Shown piece after piece: positions 14,978 to 24,212 of a stretch of DNA of 64,000 nucleotides. This DNA comes from Sphingobacterium puteale. GTDB taxonomy: Bacteria > Bacteroidota > Bacteroidia > Sphingobacteriales > Sphingobacteriaceae. Each line of letters starts with the position of its first letter. Positions within the stretch are counted from its first letter, which is position 1. The stretch is taken from contig NZ_RBWS01000003.1 in the NCBI RefSeq assembly GCF_003627955.1, positions 1-64,000 on the forward strand. Direction: 5' to 3'. A program made the position numbers and the translations under genes. Below the pieces are notes generated by a model. It had not been told where the DNA came from, did not search any database, and saw only the letters and a list, made by a program, of their open reading frames with translations.

Positions 14978-15750
14978 GAATTACATTTTTAGGAACCGGA
15001 ACATCACAAGGGGTACCCGTTATTGCGTGCCAATGTCAGGTCTGTCAATCTCAGGACAAATATGATAAGCGATTACGTTCTTCTATTCTTATTGAATATA
15101 ATGATCATACGCTTGTGGTCGATACCGGCCCTGATTTTCGTTATCAGATGTTGCGTGAAAAAGTACTGCATCTGGATGCCGTATTGATGACACACCCGCA
15201 CAAAGATCATATAGCTGGGCTGGATGATGTACGGGCGTTTAATTATCAGCAGCATTCTTCTATTGCTATTTATGGGACAGAAGCTCTTCATGAAGCCCTA
15301 AAACGTGAATTTTACTACGCCTTTACTGAAATTAAATATCCCGGAGCACCGCGATTGGATTTGGAAGAAATAAAAGCAGGGGAGCCATTATTTCTATTTG
15401 GAAAAGAGATTATGCCTTTCGAGGTATTGCATTATAAAATGCCTGTGCTTGGATTTAGGATAGATGATTTTGCCTACATTACCGATGCGAAATTTATCTC
15501 TGAAGAAACCAGGAAGCTACTGAAAGGTGTAAAAATTCTGGTCGTTAATGCACTGCAAAAAGAATCCCATATTTCCCATCTAACCCTGCAGGAGGCGATA
15601 ACATTTGCAGAGGATATTAATGCCGATAAGACCTATTTTACACATATTGGGCATCGAATGGGCTTACATAAGGAGGTGTCGGAAGAACTACCACCCAATA
15701 TATACCTCGCTTACGATCGTTTGCAGATCAATCTTGACGAATCCATTTAA
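14974..15750 (+). CDS. MBL-fold hydrolase, PhnP-like
   Basis: A 258-residue metallo-beta-lactamase-fold phosphodiesterase. It opens MRITFLGTGTSQGVPVIACQ and has an N-terminal Cys pair (CQCQVC) as in PhnP, VVDTGPDFR, the metal motif THPHKDHIAGLDD (HxHxDH), YITDAKF and THIGH. PhnP hydrolyses cyclic ribose phosphates in phosphonate breakdown; no phn genes are here, so the substrate is unknown. The start is TTG 14974, overlapping the preceding stop. Confidence 0.85.
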   Translation: MRITFLGTGTSQGVPVIACQCQVCQSQDKYDKRLRSSILIEYNDHTLVVDTGPDFRYQMLREKVLHLDAVLMTHPHKDHIAGLDDVRAFNYQQHSSIAIYGTEALHEALKREFYYAFTEIKYPGAPRLDLEEIKAGEPLFLFGKEIMPFEVLHYKMPVLGFRIDDFAYITDAKFISEETRKLLKGVKILVVNALQKESHISHLTLQEAITFAEDINADKTYFTHIGHRMGLHKEVSEELPPNIYLAYDRLQINLDESI

Positions 15751-15820
15751 TATAAAACTTTAGTGCATTTCTTATTGTTATACCTATATAAAACAGAATA
15801 AGGTATTAAATTATAAAGAA

Positions 15821-15976
15821 ATGGGAAACTTACTGTACATCATCGCCGTTATTTTAGTGATCATCTGGGCGATTAGTTTTTTTGGAGGTTATGCAGCCGG
15901 AAATAACATTATCCACATCCTTTTGGTCATTGCAATTATTGTCGTGCTGTTGCGCGTCATTCGGGGTAACGCATAA
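15821..15976 (+). CDS. Lmo0937-family small membrane protein
   Basis: A 51-residue protein with two hydrophobic helices (about 4-24 and 29-46) separated by a glycine-rich turn (GGYAAGN) and a basic end (RVIRGNA). The pattern matches the Lmo0937 family of tiny membrane proteins of unknown, possibly stress-related, function. It sits alone between the MBL hydrolase and convergent ispD, with its stop only 5 bp from the ispD stop. Confidence 0.75.
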   Translation: MGNLLYIIAVILVIIWAISFFGGYAAGNNIIHILLVIAIIVVLLRVIRGNA

Positions 15977-15981
15977 TCAAT

Positions 15982-16671
15982 TCACTTTTTAATCAGGTTT
16001 AAATAAAATTGGGCAATTTGTAGATCTTGTGGATAGGTGATTTTAATATTTTTAGCATCGCCCTCAACAATAGCAATGCGATTGCCCAGTTTTTCAACCA
16101 CTGAGGCATCATCCGTAAATAAAGGATCCTCTTTTTGGCAGTAAGCTCGTGTTAGCAATTCTGCCTGGAATACCTGAGGGGTCTGTACCAGCCAAACCTG
16201 ATTTCGATCAACAGCATTATTTGATGTGCTGTTGCCGGTCCGGACTGATTCAATACTTTTTTGCGCTAAGACAATGGCTTGATGTTCGTATGCCCCCCGG
16301 AATGCCCGGGCAATTAAAGAGCTGGAGACAATGGGACGGGCACCATCATGAACGGCAATATAATCATTTGCTGCTAATTCGAAATTTTTCTGGATATATT
16401 CAAGACCATTTTTTACACTCGCGAAACGGGTATCACCGCCGAAAGCCAAATGAACTGGCGTACGATAATGCTGTTTTAGACATAAATCTGTCCAGAATTG
16501 CTCCATTTCTTTGCTGATGACCAAGATAATCTCCGAAATCACTGGTGACTGATGAAAATGGTCGATGGTATGCATAATCACCGGTACACCGTTTAAATCT
16601 AGAAACTGTTTCGGCAAGTCGCTGTTCATACGACTCCCGGTTCCGGCGGCAACGATAATGACAAAATTCAT
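15982..16671 (-). CDS. ispD: 2-C-methyl-D-erythritol 4-phosphate cytidylyltransferase
   Basis: IspD attaches CMP to methylerythritol phosphate in the non-mevalonate isoprenoid pathway. The 229-residue protein has the nucleotide-binding loop IVAAGTGSRMNSDLPKQF, the VHDGARPIVS motif and a C-terminal DDASVVEKLG...GDAKNIKITYPQDL signature. All key basic residues of the N-terminal loop (R, K) are present. It is followed on the same strand, upstream, by queA (85 bp gap). The other MEP pathway genes are not in the window. Confidence 0.95.
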   Translation of the reverse strand: MNFVIIVAAGTGSRMNSDLPKQFLDLNGVPVIMHTIDHFHQSPVISEIILVISKEMEQFWTDLCLKQHYRTPVHLAFGGDTRFASVKNGLEYIQKNFELAANDYIAVHDGARPIVSSSLIARAFRGAYEHQAIVLAQKSIESVRTGNSTSNNAVDRNQVWLVQTPQVFQAELLTRAYCQKEDPLFTDDASVVEKLGNRIAIVEGDAKNIKITYPQDLQIAQFYLNLIKK

Positions 16672-16756
16672 AGACAGATATTGCGTGTTTTTATTTAAAA
16701 AAACGTGGATAGTTTACAAGCTACCCACGTTTCAAGATATTTTTTAATCTACTTGA

Positions 16757-17806
16757 TTAGATGATCAACATCGCATCGCCGTAGCTGTAGAATCTGTATT
16801 TTTCTTTTACAGCAACCTCATAGGCATTCATTACGTTCTCATATCCCGCGAATGCTGCGATCATTACCAATAACGTAGATTCCGGTGTATGGAAATTGGT
16901 AATCATTGAATTTGCAATGCTGAAATCGTAAGGAGGATAGATAAACTTACTTGTCCAATCTGAAGCAGCCTTTAAGTGATGATCTGCGGACACAGAGGAT
17001 TCAATCGCACGCATGGATGTCGTTCCAACAGCACATACGCGACGTTTATTGTCAATTGCTCTGTTCACTACTTTTGCAGCTTCATCCGTAATAATAAATT
17101 GCTCCGAATCCATTTTATGTTTAGTCAAATCTTCCACTTCAACAGTACGGAATGTGCCAAGACCCACATGTAATGTGACTTCGGCGAAATCCACACCTTT
17201 AAGTTCCAAACGCTTCATTAATTCACGGGAAAAGTGAAGACCGGCTGTAGGTGCAGCAACGGCGCCTTCATTTTTGGCATAAATAGTTTGGTAACGGAAT
17301 TTGTCCTCTGGAGTTGCTTTACGCTTGATATATTTAGGAAGTGGCGTTTCACCCAAAATTTCGATGTTGCGACGGAATTCTTCGTCGGTGCCCTCGAATA
17401 GGAATCTGATTGTACGTCCACGTGAAGTCGTATTGTCAACAACCTCCGCGACCAATAAGTCATCCTCGCCGAAATACAATTTGTTGCCGACACGGATTTT
17501 ACGTGCGGGATCAACCAATACATCCCAAAGACGAAGCTCGTTGTTCAATTCGCGTAACAAGAAAACTTCAATCGTAGCTCCAGTTTTTTCTTTATTACCA
17601 TATAGGCGCGCTGGAAAAACTTTTGTATTGTTTAATATCATGACGTCTTTATCGTCAAAATAGTCCAATACATCTTTGAAAATTTTGTGTTCAATTTTAC
17701 CAGTATCCCGATGTAAGACCATCAAACGCGATTCGTCACGATTTTCAGAAGGTTCAGAAGCAAGTAATGATTCTGGTAAGTTGAATTTAAATTGAGATAA
17801 CTTCAT
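16757..17806 (-). CDS. queA: tRNA preQ1(34) S-adenosylmethionine ribosyltransferase-isomerase
   Basis: QueA transfers the ribosyl part of SAM to preQ1 in tRNA, making epoxyqueuosine. The 349-residue length is standard. Signatures are [58 protein letters not shown] and [10 protein letters not shown]. It complements queE at 26.8 kb in the queuosine pathway, though they are not linked. A promoter lies about 80 bp upstream and the leader can form a small hairpin. Confidence 0.96.
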   Translation of the reverse strand: MKLSQFKFNLPESLLASEPSENRDESRLMVLHRDTGKIEHKIFKDVLDYFDDKDVMILNNTKVFPARLYGNKEKTGATIEVFLLRELNNELRLWDVLVDPARKIRVGNKLYFGEDDLLVAEVVDNTTSRGRTIRFLFEGTDEEFRRNIEILGETPLPKYIKRKATPEDKFRYQTIYAKNEGAVAAPTAGLHFSRELMKRLELKGVDFAEVTLHVGLGTFRTVEVEDLTKHKMDSEQFIITDEAAKVVNRAIDNKRRVCAVGTTSMRAIESSVSADHHLKAASDWTSKFIYPPYDFSIANSMITNFHTPESTLLVMIAAFAGYENVMNAYEVAVKEKYRFYSYGDAMLII

Positions 17807-17839
17807 CTTTAATGATATATATATTAATGTCTGCCTTTC

Positions 17840-17857
17840 AGTGCATTACAGTGCACT
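17840..17857 (-). other. Hairpin in queA leader
   Basis: AGTGCA and TGCACT are inverted around six bases within the predicted queA 5' leader. It does not match the preQ1-I or preQ1-II riboswitch layouts I know. Possible regulatory or stability element, weakly supported. Confidence 0.25.
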
Positions 17858-17881
17858 AAATACTAGGTTGCAAAAAGCATA

Positions 17882-17908
17882 CAAAGTTATAACTTTTTTG
17901 GGTATCAA
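17882..17908 (-). promoter_or_regulatory. queA promoter
   Basis: On the minus strand TTG (17908-17906) is followed by 16 bases and TAACTTTG (17889-17882), matching the Bacteroidota consensus. It predicts a leader of about 70 nt before the queA ATG at 17806. Confidence 0.6.
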
Positions 17909-17990
17909 AAGGCCTTATTTCTAATTTATGCATATATTTTTATTGATTTTGACATTAAATCAAAACTATATTGTATTTTAGAATACAATT

Positions 17991-19235
17991 ATGTTATTCC
18001 TTCGATTGATATTGGAAAGTTGTCAGTTTGCGTTTTCGGCATTAAAGGACAACCGTACACGTACCTTGCTTTCCTTGCTGGGCGTGACTATCGGTATTTT
18101 TACCATTATAGGTGTGTTTTCAGCGGTAGATACCTTACGAAATAATATTGAGGAATCTGTCAAGAAGATCGGCAGTAAGACGCTTTATATCGAAAAATGG
18201 CCCTGGGATGGAGGGCCCAATTATCCCTGGTGGAAATATTTGAATAGGCCCGAACCTACCTATAATAATTACCAAGATTTAAGAAGTCGTATGACAACAG
18301 CCGAGTATATGGCATATATGATCAATATCGGTAATACGACGATTAAATATAAGAACAATTCGGCCCAAGGTTCTTCTGTCAATGCTGCTACCTATGAAAA
18401 TCTATATATCCAGAACTTAAATATTGTTGACGGTCGATATTTTGCCGAAAGTGAATCCAGAAGTGGAGCTCTTGTTACGGTATTAGGAGCCAACATCGCG
18501 GAGGGCCTTTTTCCAAATCAGGAGCCCGTAGGGAAGTATATCAGTATGTTGGGCAGGAAGATTCAGGTTATCGGCGTGTTAAAAAAAGAAGGTAATGGTG
18601 TATTAATCAATACATCGCCTGATGATACGGCTTTTATTCCTTTTGAATTGGCCCGTAATCTTGTCAATTATGATAATTTCTCGCCGAGTATAGCCATGGT
18701 GATCAAGTCGAATTATACCTTGGCGGAGGCGGAAAGTGAGGCAAAAACATTGATGCGTTCGATCCGTCGCATTGCCCCGCAACGTGAAGAAAACTTTTCC
18801 ATTAACCAGACAACGATGATTACGGGCGCTTTGGATCAGCTTTTTGGTATCATCAATCTTGCTGGGTTTTCCATTGGTATTTTTTCTATTTTAGTTGGTG
18901 GTTTTGGTATCGCGAATATCATGTTTGTCAGCGTTAAGGAACGAACACATATTATTGGAATCCAAAAAGCATTGGGAGCTAAAAACTTCTTCATCTTATC
19001 GCAGTTTCTCATTGAGTCTATCGTGCTTTGTTTACTAGGGGGCGGGATTGGTCTTGTCGTTGTCTATTTTCTGGCTTTTATCGTTCAATTGGCTACTGGT
19101 GTGGCCATTGTCGTCAGCTTAAAGATGGTGATTCTTACGGTTTCTCTTTCGACGTTTATTGGCCTAATATCAGGGATAGTTCCGGCTTTAATGGCCTCCC
19201 GGTTGGATCCTGTCGAAGCAATTCGAAGTAAATAA
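17991..19235 (+). CDS. ABC transporter permease, MacB/FtsX type
   Basis: A 414-residue inner-membrane permease. It has one N-terminal helix (ALKDNRTRTLLSLLGVTIGI is the usual MacB-family start), a large periplasmic MacB_PCD domain (about 45-255) and a C-terminal FtsX domain with three helices (about 285-405) ending in the VPALMASRLDPVEAIRSK signature. Such permeases export lipoproteins, macrolides or peptides with an ATPase and periplasmic partner. Neither partner is adjacent here, so the ATPase must be encoded elsewhere. The DUF2306 gene follows 11 bp downstream. Confidence 0.9.
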   Translation: MLFLRLILESCQFAFSALKDNRTRTLLSLLGVTIGIFTIIGVFSAVDTLRNNIEESVKKIGSKTLYIEKWPWDGGPNYPWWKYLNRPEPTYNNYQDLRSRMTTAEYMAYMINIGNTTIKYKNNSAQGSSVNAATYENLYIQNLNIVDGRYFAESESRSGALVTVLGANIAEGLFPNQEPVGKYISMLGRKIQVIGVLKKEGNGVLINTSPDDTAFIPFELARNLVNYDNFSPSIAMVIKSNYTLAEAESEAKTLMRSIRRIAPQREENFSINQTTMITGALDQLFGIINLAGFSIGIFSILVGGFGIANIMFVSVKERTHIIGIQKALGAKNFFILSQFLIESIVLCLLGGGIGLVVVYFLAFIVQLATGVAIVVSLKMVILTVSLSTFIGLISGIVPALMASRLDPVEAIRSK

Positions 19236-19246
19236 ATAAACTCGTC

Positions 19247-19915
19247 ATGAAAAAAAAAGCCCAAATTTCGATATTGAATGGATTTTGGATTTTGATTTTT
19301 GCTTACAGCTGTACGTTGATGGCGGAAATTACTTGGCGCTACCAAAGTTTTGCATTAGATGCAAATTTTCTAATGATCAAACAAACTGAAATTGAGGAGC
19401 TTTGGTGGTATAAGTATGCTTTTTATACCCATGTCTGTACAGCAATCCTTGCTTTGCCCGCTGGTTTTACTCAATTTAATTTAGGCTTACTGAAGAAGCG
19501 CCCCCGATTACATCGGACGATCGGCTATATGTATGTCGTCAGTATTTTGGGATTTGCAGCACCTTCTGGTGCCTTGATTGGCTCTGTCGCCAACGGTGGG
19601 GTATTTGCAATCATTTCATTTGAGTTGCTCGCACTGGGATGGTTCTATTTTACATGGCAGGCAGTGCGCCTGGCAGTTCAGAGAAAAATTAATCTTCACC
19701 ATGATTTTATGCTGCGGAGCTTTGCCCTGACCTGTTCAGCAATTACATTGCGCTTTTGGAAGGTGATTCTAGTCTATCTCTTTCATCCAAATCCGATGGA
19801 TCTTTATCAGATTATTGCCTGGTTGGGCTGGGTTCCTAATTTATTACTTGTAGAGTTTATTATTTATCGAAAAAATCATAATTTACGAAACCATTATGGT
19901 CTCCAAGGCTTATAA
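19247..19915 (+). CDS. DUF2306 membrane protein
   Basis: A 222-residue integral membrane protein with about six hydrophobic segments. The order of conserved features (HVCTAILALPAGFTQFN, LHRTIGYMYV, INLHHDFMLRSFAL) matches DUF2306, with histidines inside or next to helices that could bind haem or metal. Function is unknown. It follows the ABC permease by 11 bp and is probably co-transcribed with it. Confidence 0.82.
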   Translation: MKKKAQISILNGFWILIFAYSCTLMAEITWRYQSFALDANFLMIKQTEIEELWWYKYAFYTHVCTAILALPAGFTQFNLGLLKKRPRLHRTIGYMYVVSILGFAAPSGALIGSVANGGVFAIISFELLALGWFYFTWQAVRLAVQRKINLHHDFMLRSFALTCSAITLRFWKVILVYLFHPNPMDLYQIIAWLGWVPNLLLVEFIIYRKNHNLRNHYGLQGL

Positions 19916-19957
19916 ATGGCATGAACTTATTTTTTTAATAAAACAAATTATAACAAA

Positions 19958-20872
19958 ATGAAAAGGAATATTTATTTATTGTTAGCGCTTTCTGCCCTGA
20001 TCGGTTGTAAGGATAGAACAAATAAGAAGGCCGTTGAGCCCAAAGCAAAAGATTCCGTTGTTATCGAGCGTGAAGCGCATCAGGAGCTTTATGGCAATTG
20101 GGTGGGCGATTTTGTGATTGATGAAAATTTACTTGAAGATGGAGCGGGCCTTCCAAATACAGATTATAATCCAAAAATAAACTTGACCATAAAAAAAATT
20201 ACAGCTAAAGGGAATGTTTTTGGGCAGAATGTGGTCAAAGGGAATCTACGTTCGTTGACAGGGAAACTTGAGGGCGAGGGGAATGCCATTCAGCTACTGT
20301 TAGATGAACCCGGGGACAAAAAATCAGATGGTCGTTTTGAAATAAAACTGAGAGATGATACATTGATCGGTAGCTGGGTGGCCTATGATCAGAGCGTGAA
20401 GATTAAAAAAAGAAATTTCAAGTTATTAAAGAAACAATTTGCCTATAATCCCAATCTGATGTTAAATAATCAAGATGAAGAATATGGAACTTTGGTCGAT
20501 TGGATCAATTCGAAAAAGAAAGAAGCGACAGATCAAGACGGTGATTCGACTTATACCTATGTGATGGAATATTATCGTTCTGCATCCCCGGCAGTATTCA
20601 GTATAAATGCCTCTAAACAAAAATTGGCTGAGAAAGACTTGAAAAATTTAAAAAAATTAGATCTGGAGATTATCCGAAATACGATTTTTGCCCGGCATGG
20701 TTATGCATTTACTAAACCTTCTATTCGTCAGTTCTTTGATCCGGTAGATTGGTACGTGCCGGTTTCGAAAGATGTCAGCGCGGATCTGAGTCCGTTGGAA
20801 AAAGATAATATTGCTCTTCTCACGAGATTTGAGAAGTATGCGACAGATAATTATGACACATTCGGAAGGTAA
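19958..20872 (+). CDS. YARHG-domain lipoprotein
   Basis: A 304-residue exported protein. LSALIGC near residue 17 is a lipobox, so it is probably anchored to a membrane. The middle (about 45-150) is a beta-rich domain of unknown type. The C-terminal 75 residues are a YARHG domain: LEIIRNTIFARHGYAF, then FFDPVDWYVP and LSPLEKDNIALL. YARHG is an extracellular domain that may bind peptidoglycan or proteins. A strong bidirectional terminator follows. Confidence 0.85.
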   Translation: MKRNIYLLLALSALIGCKDRTNKKAVEPKAKDSVVIEREAHQELYGNWVGDFVIDENLLEDGAGLPNTDYNPKINLTIKKITAKGNVFGQNVVKGNLRSLTGKLEGEGNAIQLLLDEPGDKKSDGRFEIKLRDDTLIGSWVAYDQSVKIKKRNFKLLKKQFAYNPNLMLNNQDEEYGTLVDWINSKKKEATDQDGDSTYTYVMEYYRSASPAVFSINASKQKLAEKDLKNLKKLDLEIIRNTIFARHGYAFTKPSIRQFFDPVDWYVPVSKDVSADLSPLEKDNIALLTRFEKYATDNYDTFGR

Positions 20873-20901
20873 TTTTTCGCTGGATTTTGTCTTGGATTGA
20901 G

Positions 20902-20946
20902 GCACAAAAAAAGGGGCTGTACTTGTGTACAGCCCTTTTTTTTGTG
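20902..20946. terminator. Bidirectional terminator between YARHG gene and hisD
   Basis: GCACAAAAAAAGGGGCTGTAC and its near-perfect inverse form a long stem with a tiny loop, flanked by A and T runs, so it can stop RNA on both strands. It separates two convergent genes. Confidence 0.9.
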
Positions 20947-20962
20947 CTTTCAGTTTCGCTAA

Positions 20963-22255
20963 TTATACCTGTTTGTTCCGAATGGAAATGGCATTTTTAT
21001 GTGCTTGTAATCCTTCGAGCTCGGCAAGTATTTCGACCGTAGATCCGATTTGTTGAAGTCCGGTCTCATTGATGTGCTGAAATGTTATTTTTTTAACAAA
21101 AGAATCCACGGAAACTCCAGAATAGGACCGGGCATATCCAGAAGTTGGCAACGTATGGTTTGTGCCTGATGCGTAATCACCGGCGCTTTCTGGGGTAAGG
21201 TGTCCTAAGAAGACCGAACCTGCATTGCTGATATGACGTGTCAGGGATTCCCATTGATCCGTTTCAAGGATAAGGTGCTCCGGAGCATATTCATTTGAAA
21301 ACTGAATGGCCTCCTGGAGGTTACCAACTGTGACAGCATAGGAGTTTTCGATTGCTCTTGAGGCAAGTTCCTTGCGGGGCAAAACAGTTAATTGTATCTC
21401 GAGTTGCGTATTAACGGCATCTACCATAGCCGTGGAAGTCGCAACTAATACGGCCTGACTGTCTGCTCCGTGCTCTGCTTGCGCGAGAAGATCCGCCGCC
21501 ACAAATGCAGGGTTGGCAGATTCGTCAGCGATGACAAGTACCTCAGATGGACCGGCAGGCATATCTATGCTAACATTCGTTAATCCTTGTATGATTGACT
21601 TTGCCTTGGTGACAAATTGATTGCCCGGACCAAAGATTTTGTCGACTTTCGGAATAGATTGCGTACCGAACGCCATGGCTGCTACCGCCTGTGCGCCACC
21701 AACAAGGTAGATCCGCTTAATATTGAGCAACTTCAAACAATAAGCGACAAATCCATTAATCTTTCCATTGGATTGTGGCGGTGAACAAACTACGATTTCC
21801 TTACATCCCGCGATGCGAGCCGGGATACCCAGCATCAATAATGTGCTCGGCAATACTGCAGACCCCCCGGGGATATACAGGCCTACTTTTTCAATCGGAC
21901 GTATTTCCCGCCAGCATTTTACGCCCGGCATTGTCTCGACGGTGCGTTCTCTTTTAAGCTGCGTGCTATGGAACCGGTGGATATTCTGGAATGCGATTTC
22001 CAAAGCGCGCTGTTGGTCGCGCTGTATTGTTGCCGCTAGGTCATCTATGTCATCCGTATCCAAAAAGAGTTTGTTAAGCTGTACTTTGTCAAATTTTTCG
22101 GCATACTCACGGAGTACAGTGTCACCTTGTATGCGTACCTGCTGAATAATATCCTGGACGACATCCTGAATTGCGTTGTTCGGGTCTGTATTCCGGGTAA
22201 CCAGCTGTTGCCGTTCCTCTTCTTTTAAAGAGTGGTAATCATATTTTTTTAACAT
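20963..22255 (-). CDS. hisD: Histidinol dehydrogenase
   Basis: HisD carries out the last two steps of histidine synthesis, oxidising histidinol to histidine with NAD and zinc. The 430-residue length is normal. Signatures are YIPGGSAVLPSTLLMLGIPA, IFGPGNQFVTKAK, DMPAGPSEVLVIAD, LLAQAEHGADSQ and NTHTLPTSGYAR-like GTNHTLPTSGYAR, containing the catalytic Glu/His and zinc ligands. It lies 21 bp after hisG. A strong terminator follows its stop, so the transcript ends here and the remaining his genes must be elsewhere. Confidence 0.97.
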   Translation of the reverse strand: MLKKYDYHSLKEEERQQLVTRNTDPNNAIQDVVQDIIQQVRIQGDTVLREYAEKFDKVQLNKLFLDTDDIDDLAATIQRDQQRALEIAFQNIHRFHSTQLKRERTVETMPGVKCWREIRPIEKVGLYIPGGSAVLPSTLLMLGIPARIAGCKEIVVCSPPQSNGKINGFVAYCLKLLNIKRIYLVGGAQAVAAMAFGTQSIPKVDKIFGPGNQFVTKAKSIIQGLTNVSIDMPAGPSEVLVIADESANPAFVAADLLAQAEHGADSQAVLVATSTAMVDAVNTQLEIQLTVLPRKELASRAIENSYAVTVGNLQEAIQFSNEYAPEHLILETDQWESLTRHISNAGSVFLGHLTPESAGDYASGTNHTLPTSGYARSYSGVSVDSFVKKITFQHINETGLQQIGSTVEILAELEGLQAHKNAISIRNKQV

Positions 22256-22276
22256 GGTCGTCAGAATCGTTCAAGT

Positions 22277-23128
22277 TTAAAGAATGATTTTTTCGATCGG
22301 CATCACAACGATACCCTGTGCACCTTCAGCTTTTAATTTGTTGATCTTATCCCAAAAATCATCCTCCGTAATAACGGTGTGCACGGCTACCCAGCCTTCT
22401 TCAGCCAATGGAACTACGGTTGGACTTTTTACACCATGTAGTAGTGAAGTGATTGCGGGAAGGTTTTTCTTCTCTACATTCAATACCACATATTTGGTTT
22501 CCTTGGCAAGCAGAACTGATTCAATGCGTTGAACTAGTTCGGCCAGGATTTCGTTTCCTTCGAGTCCTTTTCGTCCCACTAAAATTGCTTCCGAATTTTT
22601 GACATCTGCAAAAGGTTTTAAACCATTACTTTTCAATGTTCCGCCTGTGGAAACAATATCACATATTGCGTCGCTAAGCCCCAGACCGGGTGAAATTTCA
22701 ACAGATCCGGATATCAATCGTATATCTGCGTTGATTTTGTAATCGTCAAGAAAATTTTTGAGAATATTGGGATAAGAGGTGGCGATTGCTTTGCCGTTAA
22801 GGTCTTTGATGTCCTGAATGGAACTATCTTTCGGTATCGCTAGTTTTAAGGTGCATTTTCCGAAGCCAAGGCGTTTAATATATTCTACTTTTGATTCGGT
22901 TTCATCAATGATATTTTCACCTACAATACCAAGGTCAGCTATTCCTTGTTCGACATAACCCGGAATATCATCATCTCTGAGAAATAATATTTCCAGAGGG
23001 AAGTTGCCCACAGTAGTAATTAAGGAACTTTTGTAGTTTTCGAAATCTAAACCACAGTTTTTCAGTAATTGAACAGATTTTTCGTTTAACCTACCCGATT
23101 TTTGGATAGCAATTTTAAGATTTTTCAA
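22277..23128 (-). CDS. hisG: ATP phosphoribosyltransferase, long form
   Basis: HisG joins ATP and PRPP, the first and feedback-controlled step of histidine synthesis. The 283-residue length identifies the long form, which has a C-terminal regulatory (PII-like) domain (about 205-283: VVLNVEKKNLPAITSLLHG and EGWVAVHTVI) and needs no HisZ. The catalytic domain has AIQKSGRLNEKS, GIADLGIVGENII and DIVSTGGTLKSNGL. The start is TTG at 23128; no in-frame ATG exists nearby. A histidine-rich leader peptide lies 77 bp upstream. Confidence 0.96.
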   Translation of the reverse strand: MKNLKIAIQKSGRLNEKSVQLLKNCGLDFENYKSSLITTVGNFPLEILFLRDDDIPGYVEQGIADLGIVGENIIDETESKVEYIKRLGFGKCTLKLAIPKDSSIQDIKDLNGKAIATSYPNILKNFLDDYKINADIRLISGSVEISPGLGLSDAICDIVSTGGTLKSNGLKPFADVKNSEAILVGRKGLEGNEILAELVQRIESVLLAKETKYVVLNVEKKNLPAITSLLHGVKSPTVVPLAEEGWVAVHTVITEDDFWDKINKLKAEGAQGIVVMPIEKIIL

Positions 23129-23205
23129 CGCTTTATAAATGTTAGCAGTAAATTATTAATAATAAGAAATCAAACAAGAGGGAAGGTATTCTACGTAAGA
23201 ACACA

Positions 23206-23271
23206 TTAAATTAACATATCGCCGCTATGGCGATGATGCAAATGAAAATGATGTACGTAGGTATAGACCAT
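23206..23271 (-). CDS. Histidine-rich leader peptide of hisGD
   Basis: A 21-residue ORF (ATG 23271, TAA 23208-23206) whose residues 7-15 read HHFHLHHRH: six histidines in nine codons. It lies between a good promoter and hisG, as expected for a his leader peptide, where ribosome stalling on His codons when charged tRNA-His is scarce controls the operon. The RNA can form CGCC/GGCG within the His codons and CTACGTA with TACGTAG about 90 bases later. A clear GC-rich terminator with T run before hisG was not found, so the mechanism is unsure. Confidence 0.8.
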   Translation of the reverse strand: MVYTYVHHFHLHHRHSGDMLI

Positions 23272-23292
23272 GTTTGTATTAATAACTGATAG

Positions 23293-23323
23293 CAAATTTA
23301 TAGTAAATTAATGGGAAATACAA
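23293..23323 (-). promoter_or_regulatory. his operon promoter
   Basis: On the minus strand TTG (23323-23321) is followed by 20 bases and TAAATTTG (23300-23293). Transcription would start around 23286, about 15 bp before the leader peptide ATG. Confidence 0.65.
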
Positions 23324-23596
23324 AAATATCATTTTAAAAAGTTTAAAGATCCGGGCTGTGACGGTTTAAATCGCTAAAATTTATGCCTGTTTTCTATAAA
23401 GTTTGAAACATAGACTGATAACTCTTAGAAAATTCCTTATTTTTAACAAATGAAGTCTTTTTAAGTTTCCATTGCCTATCGGCCGATCTGGGTAAGGGAG
23501 CGTAAGCATCCGCGGTATGACGACTTCAATAGTTATAGTGCCATGCATAGTTTTACTGTGTTAAATGAAGTAAAGTATAATAAAGAATCTGTATAG
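23324..23596. other. Intergenic region upstream of PAP2 gene
   Basis: I see no gene. The stretch 23470-23525 is GC-richer than its surroundings and contains CGGCCG and CCGCGG, but I could not fit a known RNA or operator to it. The promoter of the PAP2 gene should lie here; no clean consensus was found. Confidence 0.35.
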
Positions 23597-24187
23597 ATGA
23601 AAAGAATAGCATTTATTTTAGTAAGCTGGATGACCTGTCTGTCCGGTTTTACCCTGGCTCAGGAAAAGCCAGCTTCTACATTAGATATCCGTATTTTGGA
23701 GTCTATTGCCGAAACAAGGACCGAGCCTCAGACACAGACTTTTAAAGTGCTTTCTGATATCAATAACTATGTGCAGGTGGCTGTACCCGTAGGCTTATTA
23801 GTTGCAGGAGCTGTTAATAACGACAAAGCCATGCGTCAAAACGCACTTTACGTAGCGAGTAGTACCGCTGTAACGGCATTAGTTAATGTGGGAATAAAAC
23901 ATTTGATCAAACGGAGCCGACCATTTAAAAAATATCCAAACTTTATATCTGTTCGCACAGCCAGTGGCTATTCTTTCCCTTCCGGGCACACGTCATCAGC
24001 ATTTGCGACAGCTTCCGCATTATCCCGCGCCTATTCAAAATGGTATGTTGTAGCTCCTTCATTACTCTGGGCTTCTAGTGTTGGCTATTCCAGAATGTAT
24101 TTGGGGGTACATTATCCTACGGATGTGCTGGCTGGTGCGGTGCTGGGTGCAGGCTCTGCTTTTGCATTGGATGGATTAAGAAAATAA
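23597..24187 (+). CDS. PAP2-family phosphatase, exported
   Basis: A 196-residue acid phosphatase-like protein with an N-terminal signal peptide (to about residue 21, ending LAQ). The three PAP2 motifs are present: KRSRPF (K-x6-RP type), PSGHTSSAF, and SRMYLGVHYPTDV. It probably removes phosphate from lipid pyrophosphates or other phosphoesters at the periplasmic face. Hydrophobic helices between motifs suggest membrane association. The oxidoreductase gene follows 25 bp downstream. Confidence 0.9.
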   Translation: MKRIAFILVSWMTCLSGFTLAQEKPASTLDIRILESIAETRTEPQTQTFKVLSDINNYVQVAVPVGLLVAGAVNNDKAMRQNALYVASSTAVTALVNVGIKHLIKRSRPFKKYPNFISVRTASGYSFPSGHTSSAFATASALSRAYSKWYVVAPSLLWASSVGYSRMYLGVHYPTDVLAGAVLGAGSAFALDGLRK

Positions 24188-24212
24188 AATAGAAATTTGT
24201 TTAAACGAATAA

